DNA of 20,630 nt, from the IMG/VR virus record IMGVR_UViG_3300027906_002504, positions 1 through 20,630 of that record. One strand, given 5' to 3'. Below, one piece after another: positions 16,101 through 20,479 of the stretch. The stretch is from a virus. Positions within the stretch are counted from its first letter, which is position 1, and each line of letters begins with the position of its first letter. The notes under the pieces are model-generated. The model saw nothing but the letters and a program-made list of their open reading frames with translations. It was not told the origin of the DNA and did no database searches. Made by a program: the position numbers and the translations under genes.

Positions 16101-18443
16101 AAAAGTTTTCAAGGAAACAAATTAGACTTAGAATCTTTTTATGTAGATCACTTCAGTAAGTATGGTCCTGATGAGCAGACCGATATTCTTACAGGCAAAC
16201 AACAACTAAGCGAAGCAGTAAGGAAAGGACTTGGAGAGATAGAGTCCCCCAAATATAATTTAGTGCAGACACTTACAAACGTTAGGTCATTCGGGAATTC
16301 ATTAGCATTAGACTTAAACCTAATGAAACTAGGCAGACCTAAAGATGCTGACATATCGGAGTATTGGATACTTAATTTAAAGGAATACGATAAGCTAAAG
16401 AAGGATAACCCTGAAGAAGCTAGGAGATATTCTCACATACATAGGACTAAAACTATTAACGGAGAAAGTGTTAACATAAAAACTAACCCGTTGAGTCCTC
16501 TTAGAAATGCAGAAGCTCAGTATTATGTAGATGATAATTTTTATAATGCTCTTGCAGAAAGAGAAGCGTTTGTTTCTTCAAACAAACTAACAGATAAAGC
16601 TGCTGGTAGAATAAATAAATTTCTAAAGAAAGCGGTTGGTCTTTCCCTTGGATTTAAAACTTTAGGTAGTAGTACTTATTATTCCCGTAACATATTTGGG
16701 TCTGCTATTTTCTTTCCTTGGTCACAAGGATTCAGCCCTGGAAAAACAATAAAGAATCTTGGTAAAGAATTAAAAAGATTACGTAATCCTCAAGAGGTTA
16801 ATGAATATGTTTTAAACCTATACCGTAGAGGAATGCTAGAGCCTGAGTTTACTGTTAGTATGTTGAGTGACATGCTATCTGGGGAGGTTACTGCTGACTC
16901 TCTTGAAGCGGAGACCTTTAAATTATATGATGACATTCAGAAAGATAATAATCTTCCTCCCATTGAAGAAGGTAATCCTGATGCTTTACTTAAAACTTTA
17001 GTTGAAGCAGGGAAGAAGGGTAACTTATACATTAAAGATAATGTCCTTAAGAAGCTAACTAAGCTTTCAATGATGACTGATTCTTTCTTTAAGATATCTT
17101 ACTTTGAGAATGAAGTTAAAAACTTACAAGAGGCTAGACAATATGAGAAAGATTTAGGTACAGGTGGTAGCTATATTAACTTAACAGATTCTGAAATAGA
17201 ATCTTTAGCTGCAGATAAAGTTAAAAAGACTGCGCAGTTTTATTCTCAGTCTTCTGTATTAACAGATGCTTTTAATAAGTCTTCTGCTGCTTTAGCAGTA
17301 GCTCCTTATGTTAGGTTCAGAATGGAGGTAGCTAGAATAATGGTTAATAGCATGGTGCTAGCTAGGAGAGAGATGAAAGATAGTAATCCTGTTATCAGAG
17401 CACGGGGAAAGAAACGTGCTGCTGGTTTAGCTACGGTAGGTTTATTCTCTGCAACAGGATCTATAATTGCGGAGCCTGTTTTAGTAACACTATTAATAGG
17501 ACTTCAACTTGCAGATGAAGATGCTAGTGATCTTGATGATGAAACAAGACAAGCTTTAAGGCTAGCTTCTCCTTCTTATTTAAGAGACCACACTTTCTTA
17601 TACAGTAAAAAGAATGGGCAGTACCAGTCATGGGATTTAACTTACCTTAACCCTTATGCTATGTGGCTAGACGGTTTCTCTATAGCAGGTAGAAGTATTA
17701 ACAACGGGGAAAGTCTTCCTGCTGCTATGGGAAGGTTTGGTTTAAGCATGCTTGGAACTCCTCTTGTTGAAGGACAGATAGCTACGAATGCTTTCTTCAA
17801 TAGTATTATAATGAATAGGAATTCTAAAGGGGAGACTTTATATTATGAGAATGATAGTCCTATAAACAAAGCTACAAAGAGCGTTAGTAATTTTATTCAA
17901 GAAGCTTATGGTCCTCCTTCTTTTAAAAGACTTAATGAAAATATAAAAGGATTAGCTACGGGTGAATCTGAATACACAATAGGTAAACTAATACGAGATG
18001 AGTTCTCGCCAATCAAACCTTATGATGTTAAACCACAACAAGTTTTGTATGGGTTAACTAGATCTTTAAGGCAAGGCAAACTTAGAAACTCTAAGCTAAT
18101 CAATAGAGTACTCACAACTAGACCTTTGTCTGAATCTGAAGTTAATCAGATAGCGGATGAGACAATTAGGATATCTAAAATAACTCAGTTGATTGCATCT
18201 AAACATTTAACTAAACTAATTAACATTGGAGTAGACCCTGCAATAATTACAGAAGAGGTTGAAAAACTTTATGGTAAAGGAAGCTCGGCTTCAATCTTTG
18301 CGGGACAAGGTATGGTACAAATGCCTAGCGCTAGAACAATGGGGGCAGCTTCTCAAAGACCTGAAGTTGCAGAGAGAATCCAGCAGTACATAGATAGAAT
18401 AGAAGAGAAGACTAACAATGGTTTGATTAATCTTTATGATTAA
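10170..18443 (+). CDS. Giant phage polyvalent/internal virion protein with zincin-type protease motif (2,757 aa)
   Basis: Starts at GTG 10170; an in-frame TAA at 10158 excludes a longer form. Layout by residue: 1-420 helical, soluble; 430-560 hydrophobic Gly/Ala segments; 610-830 a block with R-A-A-G-S-T-Y-A, S-H-E-E-K-H-D-K-A-L-G, the E-G-A-E-E motif near 743 and a Gly-rich turn, typical of phage large polyvalent proteins; 847-882 an acidic Pro/Glu/Asp repeat linker; 900-1120 a zincin-like domain with H-E-L-I-H (H979, E980, H983) and possible third ligand E1057 or E1061; 1633-1672 a second acidic linker; 1690-2130 charged helices; 2150-2757 a C-terminal region with hydrophobic helices (about 2153-2189 and 2420-2449) resembling LPD38-type phage domains. 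It is probably packed in the capsid and ejected; its protease may mature itself, other proteins or act in the host. No RNA polymerase motif was seen. The gene alone takes 40% of the window. Confidence 0.72.
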   Translation: MATNISTLSAAQPPIDDQLGSYYSYPQWKAVYSEEDFATEQDLPSYLDYYRGELLKRGELTREKEVEIQNYYANWASNGDEISQEEFEELASQSTAYLQGSEKEAAIVSRIFPALDWGGLNPAQQNDYLNRSKKALLSAGELPFASLVEGGRGTVQVGNYGSLGTSQDRQTRAGAEALQAYYAGAIDPRDLWQVSEGLSPSAMPNKTNFQADLDERDLQTFREVLGRKDSDYSRAINNAIINSIDLETYKGNWFTEVFADRPEDITQIIVDDLPDEIVAIQPMLIREIARKQGLGDAEIAGLNLENNYRFSNERFFSLIKELAINHANNQGVFKYDSKDLTNNIRVTPLGLPVAHPDLMRSSSFKEVVEGDTRLNQNQKKSLLASRKNYISSLEPYVDGLLTSENLQSSVGESWLKAKTDSPASYEKDYESFYDRFFSEKKNYDESANWWGGFFSSVPEAVVGMGASLGALLGFDKASEHLAEYQSSQSRRRQLASLFGEDMGWKYDLATIVPAVGADLGASYLLAGPFTKLAKKPQVAQAAQATKAGVRDIKHFLKTETSNIMATFKGDSPARIAAKKKLARDIIDPDKTTSAIKGFNDLTARRYGIQTAIFTTAANRAAGSTYATLYNSQPEDMSHEEKHDKALGPSLLRGTATGLITTGFSALGFKRPGAGGVEDIISKGVSFGSFKKALNSLPEKAFTANSSTLKAALKGPLKDTITKAIINNKQSLIGTTLRGAFYEGAEESIDEFVGSYIESISMDEFVPMRERINQAVYAGTLGGVLGGAVSLGAETKFGLAGMQRLAESRSIKRNQKVAEDEALRQLSDEVEAAGAPLVAQELENAANAPEELDTPEEVDAPEELDTPEEVDAPEVDAPEETPVAPIDIFTPKFSGKEVPKETVENYLMGWVPTGVTQGSDIRVDFKKFEGSEANPMRVVALNARGDSPMLVWQVDSEALSQKINSQKGNKKDALDSYIGHELIHLSELEYARDLWRNSGQETNFVNFYDKYTADIYGELTNSEAGLDEIRKSVSQYLGIEESEVILPDEGLSQMTKGEIVSEFTRQFAERANAGSVSDAYFQGLKKKDKRLFLENLQGLVDKVRGTVGDTTNNDAYDFIQKSTLGFLAKVEDRYASFFLDSVQGRFLDFNTKVEQREEALAQEVPEETPAVKVPEEVDVKWKEALEEYGESTKLSGKPMTEERALRKELALIQVFESYIVADRNLMGFSSKKGETLQDLPMFLNQKQLELLKGWFEGGKESFPEELRLSKYEDTAIRTNTLGQIKEIAQEIESTSGFLLATHQLLNPELGLTENFVLSNAPSEVFNVATEVDGEVVNHIPPPVNMSPMTWMEVEAMDSFEEIAPVMKELTEELSARAKKMGLTLEVKNVSYGGSLSGRSDVLNVSDGKVIVNIYQLAKQYNSFHRPDQLLGPSLKASMAIRNAEDKVINDIDFETVASNIDDAQLIAFLSQEISPYLNLDPKTVEDLTKDGVLNIEEGGKVLSNYVKSFVAKGRESQIPRDEFLIINSFASLKDAAIQALEKTIVEVSKIESLLEGTTQGTKVKVYQSSDQDTRVTDQEAAGKDMLLSNYHSGNLLGYLKQGRIAPLIKEISFDTGDVEASIDMVRNMVAESSVPEESKPVPEKEEVATSEEATPEKEKEEEEATPEDPELAEMVNDINTSLEIPLVSYGFDGRYTTTEESAPLSFVGKIWKWLSSNKDLRWQREVENRDSYSTAINEENKMIVGALNRIVKKDFGGWTPRLKKLVSQASGNTAGTTLPEGELEQFKQERDLELDEAKASYTSPENLKEKLESAYDNFEKKIADRKGELIALNKESVNQAYNEIAKTSPELVKELRDVRRKITANGRVVGMKLQEVDSDKYEDGPMRFSEQEGFYLSRSYRIFKDPKWRADILNLENKQFKLIREEAARAVLDEEIAKAIDAEIDSRNKLAMDEGDMSWLETTEIEKRQIVDEELGISKSFQGNKLDLESFYVDHFSKYGPDEQTDILTGKQQLSEAVRKGLGEIESPKYNLVQTLTNVRSFGNSLALDLNLMKLGRPKDADISEYWILNLKEYDKLKKDNPEEARRYSHIHRTKTINGESVNIKTNPLSPLRNAEAQYYVDDNFYNALAEREAFVSSNKLTDKAAGRINKFLKKAVGLSLGFKTLGSSTYYSRNIFGSAIFFPWSQGFSPGKTIKNLGKELKRLRNPQEVNEYVLNLYRRGMLEPEFTVSMLSDMLSGEVTADSLEAETFKLYDDIQKDNNLPPIEEGNPDALLKTLVEAGKKGNLYIKDNVLKKLTKLSMMTDSFFKISYFENEVKNLQEARQYEKDLGTGGSYINLTDSEIESLAADKVKKTAQFYSQSSVLTDAFNKSSAALAVAPYVRFRMEVARIMVNSMVLARREMKDSNPVIRARGKKRAAGLATVGLFSATGSIIAEPVLVTLLIGLQLADEDASDLDDETRQALRLASPSYLRDHTFLYSKKNGQYQSWDLTYLNPYAMWLDGFSIAGRSINNGESLPAAMGRFGLSMLGTPLVEGQIATNAFFNSIIMNRNSKGETLYYENDSPINKATKSVSNFIQEAYGPPSFKRLNENIKGLATGESEYTIGKLIRDEFSPIKPYDVKPQQVLYGLTRSLRQGKLRNSKLINRVLTTRPLSESEVNQIADETIRISKITQLIASKHLTKLINIGVDPAIITEEVEKLYGKGSSASIFAGQGMVQMPSARTMGAASQRPEVAERIQQYIDRIEEKTNNGLINLYD
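12709..12815 (+). repeat. Tandem 36-bp (12-aa) repeats in the giant gene
   Basis: Two near-identical 36-bp units encode A-P-E-E-L-D-T-P-E-E-V-D twice in a row, followed by shortened forms (A-P-E-V-D, A-P-E-E-T-P). The DNA is repeated as well as the protein, which points to recent slippage or unequal recombination. The product is an acidic, proline-rich flexible linker between the hydrophobic N-terminal part and the zincin-like domain. Confidence 0.85.
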
Positions 18444-18729
18444 TTTCTTGGGCTTCTTCTAGAAGAGCTACTGCAAAGAGACATTCTTTAAGGGTCTTAT
18501 CATTATTAATGAATACATATTCTTGACTTAGTTCTAGTCTATCATTCTCTAGGCTTGGGCCTGAAAATAGCAAAGGGTTTTCAAACCAAATTCCCCAATG
18601 CCCTTCATTAGTTTTTACTCCTGTAGGCAAGCTCTTTGCTGACTCAACTCTACTGTCTTGTACAACATAGTTGTTTTCAAAGGCATCCATTACTTCATAT
18701 AGTCCTCTATTTATTTTTCTTAATAACAT
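18427..18729 (-). CDS. Unknown protein, 100 aa
   Basis: I do not recognise this protein. It is a small soluble acidic product with a mixed strand/helix look: an N-terminal basic start (M-L-L-R-K-I-N-R-G-L-Y-E-V), an aromatic middle (G-H-W-G-I-W-F-E-N-P-L-L-F) and a C-terminal helix (L-K-E-C-L-F-A-V-A-L-L-E-E-A-Q-E). It is read against the giant gene and overlaps its 3' end tail to tail by 17 bp. The ATG at 18729 lies just after a GC-rich hairpin and an A/T-rich leader without a Shine-Dalgarno, so it may be expressed separately from the methyltransferase run. Confidence 0.6.
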   Translation of the reverse strand: MLLRKINRGLYEVMDAFENNYVVQDSRVESAKSLPTGVKTNEGHWGIWFENPLLFSGPSLENDRLELSQEYVFINNDKTLKECLFAVALLEEAQEINHKD

Positions 18730-18741
18730 GATTTTTAAATT

Positions 18742-18783
18742 TAAAACCCCGCCACCTGCAAACCTAACAACAGATGACGGGGT
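18742..18783 (-). terminator. Candidate intrinsic terminator / leader hairpin upstream of the 100-aa gene
   Basis: On the minus strand ACCCCG (18778-18783, read as its complement) pairs with CGGGGT (18746-18751), and the stem continues inward with two mismatches (18753-18758 with 18771-18776) around a 12-nt loop. The minus-strand RNA then runs into UUUUAAAUUUAAAAAU, as expected of a terminator for leftward transcription leaving the methyltransferase run. The plus strand lacks a U-tract after the stem. Because it sits only 17-54 nt before the start of the next leftward gene, attenuation rather than full termination is possible. Confidence 0.45.
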
Positions 18784-18807
18784 CGTTTGCTATGCCACTA
18801 TGCAAAA

Positions 18808-18981
18808 TTAAAGTTCTTTTCTTTTATAGGTTTTCATTATCTTATGATCTAATATCTTTAAGATCATACCAACTGATTTCATACTAGGTATATTCTCCAT
18901 CGTCCAATCAGGATGATTGATAAACATAATGGTATACCTACCATCTTCTTCTTCTATAACAATGGCTTTCTGTTTACTCAT
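18808..18981 (-). CDS. Unknown protein, 57 aa
   Basis: A 57-codon frame starts at ATG 18981, overlapping the end of the methyltransferase gene by 8 nt (ATGAGTAA), so it is probably translated by coupling. The product has a short beta-like start (K-A-I-V-I-E-E-E-D-G-R-Y-T-I-M-F-I), a W-T-M-E-N-I-P-S-M turn and a basic C-terminus (K-I-M-K-T-Y-K-R-K-E-L). No motif identifies a function. Position and coupling suggest it belongs to the methyltransferase transcript. Confidence 0.6.
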   Translation of the reverse strand: MSKQKAIVIEEEDGRYTIMFINHPDWTMENIPSMKSVGMILKILDHKIMKTYKRKEL

Positions 18982-20170
18982 GTAACCTTTCTGCTAAAGT
19001 TATAAAGGCTTTCGCTGCTACTTGGTTTACAACACCATTGCCCAACAGTCTTAATCGATCCACTCGATTGGCAATTGAGTCCACTTGACGGGAAGCCCCA
19101 TCAACTGCTCGACCCATGACGGATTGAGCCTGTTTGGATTGCTCACTTGTCGAGTGATCCTCTTCTGCTTGCTGTTCTTTCCTGGGTGTCCCTTGTGGTC
19201 GCTCGCTGACGGAGTTCCCCACTGTTCTGGATTCTTCCCAGTCGTATTGTTCTTGGTTCTGACAGGCTGGCCAGACCGTTTCTCTGTAGCATAGTCTAAC
19301 CGCCCGTTCGATCTGTCCTTCCCATCCTTCCGTATTACTGTCGGACCTGAACCCTTGTGGTCGCTCGCTGTTGGAGTCGGCCAGTTCTGCATAGCTATTG
19401 CTTCCCTCAGTTGAATGTTCCCCCACTTGCCCTCTTGTATCTGCTTCAACCGCATCCCTCCTGACACCTCTGCAAGTGTTGGAGTCGGCCAGTTCTCTTG
19501 CTTGTATATCTCCACTGCCTTTGGATCTATTTGTTCCCTCAAGTTCGCAGGTTTCTTTCTGCCCTTGCGTGATGTGTTTGCTTGCCTCCTCAAGGCTTCG
19601 TCTGATCGTGGAGGTAAGGTGTCCATTGTGTTTGGAGTACCCCATAATGAACACTCTCTTTCTCTGGTGCGGAGCTCCGACTTCAGACGCTGAGAATACT
19701 CCTGCCGTTGCTTGGTAACCCAACTCTTCCAAGCTCCGAAGGACATACTTGAGAACACTTTCTCCATCGGTTGTTTTGCAGGAGATAATTCCCTCAACAT
19801 TTTCGAGAAAGATAACTGAGGGTCTGCACTCTCTGATTCCTTCAAGGATGTAGGGGAAGATATGTCTTGGGTCTTCTGTCCCTTTTCTTTTCCCTGCTCC
19901 ACTGAATGGTTGGCAGGGGAATCCGCCAGACAAGATGTCCACGCATCCACGAAACTTTCGGAATGGGAACTCTTTAAGGTTCGAGAACACAGGAGTCGGA
20001 GGAATTTTACCCTCTTCCATCTTCGCAACCAAGTTGGCGATAGCGTAGGCTTCGATCTCCACATAAGCGACCTCTCGCACATTTGGGAGAACTCTTCTGA
20101 TTCCAATTCCGATCCCTTCGTATCCACTACAGAGGGACAGGTGTCTGATATGTTGTTTGGTAATATCCAC
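18974..20170 (-). CDS. dcm: DNA (cytosine-5) methyltransferase, phage Dcm type
   Basis: The 398-aa enzyme has the m5C methyltransferase motifs in standard order: motif I L-C-S-G-Y-E-G-I-G (13-21, SAM binding), motif IV G-G-F-P-C-Q-P-F-S (82-90, nucleophile C86), motif VI E-N-V-E-G (123-127), motif VIII Q-R-K-R-V-F (169-174), and motifs IX-X R-L-R-L-L-G-N-G-V-V ending in a helix (372-395). The target-recognition region (about 180-365) is hydrophilic, with repeats of E-L-A-D-S-N and S-E-R-P-Q-G. The start is GTG 20170, since an in-frame TAG lies close upstream; this GTG overlaps an ATG belonging to another frame (ATGTG). The DNA is much more GC-rich than its neighbours. The enzyme would methylate phage or host DNA, for example to evade restriction; no partner nuclease is seen. 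A second long frame overlaps almost all of it. Confidence 0.92.
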   Translation of the reverse strand: MDITKQHIRHLSLCSGYEGIGIGIRRVLPNVREVAYVEIEAYAIANLVAKMEEGKIPPTPVFSNLKEFPFRKFRGCVDILSGGFPCQPFSGAGKRKGTEDPRHIFPYILEGIRECRPSVIFLENVEGIISCKTTDGESVLKYVLRSLEELGYQATAGVFSASEVGAPHQRKRVFIMGYSKHNGHLTSTIRRSLEEASKHITQGQKETCELEGTNRSKGSGDIQARELADSNTCRGVRRDAVEADTRGQVGEHSTEGSNSYAELADSNSERPQGFRSDSNTEGWEGQIERAVRLCYRETVWPACQNQEQYDWEESRTVGNSVSERPQGTPRKEQQAEEDHSTSEQSKQAQSVMGRAVDGASRQVDSIANRVDRLRLLGNGVVNQVAAKAFITLAERLHE

Positions 20171-20172
20171 AT
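19051..20172 (-). CDS. Overlapping frame in the methyltransferase gene, methyltransferase-associated WPTP/LNPxWVExLMG protein (up to 373 aa)
   Basis: A second frame on the same strand is open for 373 codons from ATG 20172 to a stop at 19051. Its second half has features of a real protein: C-S-L-W-G-T-P (174-180), N-W-P-T-P-T (227-232), N-W-P-T-P-T-A-S-D-H-K-G-S-G (263-276), Q-W-G-T-P-S-A-S-D-H-K-G (317-328), and R-L-N-P-S-W-V-E-Q-L-M-G-L-P (348-361). I recognise these from phage proteins annotated as methyltransferase-associated. The first 115-120 residues look like a shadow of methyltransferase motifs I-IV and have no motifs of their own, so translation may instead start internally, for example at M125 (19800) or M136 (19767). 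Function is unknown; a partner altering target recognition is one idea. Openness alone is weak evidence here because other frames are also long in this GC-rich segment; the motifs are the main support. Confidence 0.6.
   Translation of the reverse strand: MWILPNNISDTCPSVVDTKGSELESEEFSQMCERSLMWRSKPTLSPTWLRRWKRVKFLRLLCSRTLKSSHSESFVDAWTSCLADSPANHSVEQGKEKGQKTQDISSPTSLKESESADPQLSFSKMLRELSPAKQPMEKVFSSMSFGAWKSWVTKQRQEYSQRLKSELRTRERECSLWGTPNTMDTLPPRSDEALRRQANTSRKGRKKPANLREQIDPKAVEIYKQENWPTPTLAEVSGGMRLKQIQEGKWGNIQLREAIAMQNWPTPTASDHKGSGPTVIRKDGKDRSNGRLDYATEKRSGQPVRTKNNTTGKNPEQWGTPSASDHKGHPGKNSKQKRITRQVSNPNRLNPSWVEQLMGLPVKWTQLPIEWID
19190..19496. repeat. In-phase direct repeats in the methyltransferase variable region
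   Basis: On the plus strand cccttgtggtcgctcgctg occurs at 19190-19208 and 19352-19370 (162 bp apart), and tgttggagtcggccagttct occurs at 19369-19388 and 19477-19496 (108 bp apart). Both spacings are multiples of three, so each repeat keeps phase in both frames: on the minus strand one frame gives the E-L-A-D-S-N and S-E-R-P-Q-G units and the other gives the W-P/G-T-P-x-x-S-D units. Confidence 0.85.
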
Positions 20173-20199
20173 TATTTGCTTTCTATTGTTTAGGTTTAT

Positions 20200-20394
20200 T
20201 TACTTATCGTTTTCGAGGATCATATCGAAAAGCTTTTCGGCTTGCTTCTCATCCTCTCCTTCGTAAAGAATTGTGTTTAGTTGTTTGTCTCTTACCCCTA
20301 TTATTCTCCAGACATCTTTACCTCCATCGTAAAGCATGGCTATAGATTTGTACGGGTAGAACTCAACGTCTTTTTGATTTACTATTGTTGACAT
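20200..20394 (-). CDS. Unknown protein, 64 aa
   Basis: The frame is open from a GTG at 20409, but ATG 20394 (M-S-T-I-V-N-Q) is the likelier start, with the A-rich AGAAAAGAA directly before it. The product is small, soluble and mixed alpha/beta: beta-like Y-K-S-I-A-M-L-Y-D and W-R-I-I-G-V-R-D, then an acidic helix (E-D-E-K-Q-A-E-K-L-F-D-M-I-L-E). No family is recognised. It overlaps the membrane peptide gene upstream by 32 nt and ends 27-29 nt before the two overlapping methyltransferase-region starts. Confidence 0.6.
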   Translation of the reverse strand: MSTIVNQKDVEFYPYKSIAMLYDGGKDVWRIIGVRDKQLNTILYEGEDEKQAEKLFDMILENDK

Positions 20395-20479
20395 TTCTTT
20401 TCTGATCACTACTCATTCCCATAAATCTGCAAATGAATAGTAAAGTTATTATGTATAGGGCGATTGCTATTACCCACAT
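20363..20479 (-). CDS. 38-aa single-pass membrane peptide
   Basis: A short frame starting at ATG 20479 encodes a hydrophobic helix at about residues 2-21 (V-I-A-I-A-L-Y-I-I-T-L-L-F-I-C) followed by a basic tail ending K-S-K-R-R. One transmembrane helix with a positive cytoplasmic C-terminus is the likely topology. AAAGGG lies 7 nt before the ATG, one of the few good Shine-Dalgarno matches in the window. It overlaps the stop of the upstream DnaA-like gene by 10 nt and the following 64-aa gene by 32 nt. Such peptides can be holin-like or superinfection-related, but nothing here decides this. Confidence 0.5.
   Translation of the reverse strand: MWVIAIALYIITLLFICRFMGMSSDQKRNVNNSKSKRR

Noticed and set aside
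11795-16354. Several minus-strand open frames of 60-110 codons under the giant gene
   Set aside because: Their Ser-rich composition mirrors Glu/Ala-rich codons on the plus strand; the long coherent plus-strand protein explains the openness.
10170-18443. Idea that the giant protein is an N4-type virion RNA polymerase
   Set aside because: No T7/N4-like polymerase motifs were found on reading; the recognisable features are a zincin-like motif and polyvalent-protein-like hydrophobic segments.
19862-20266. Plus-strand 134-codon frame, and others at 19085-19718, in the methyltransferase region
   Set aside because: They show no recognisable motifs. Their presence shows that frame openness in this GC-rich segment is not by itself proof of coding, which lowers confidence in the overlapping minus-strand frame.
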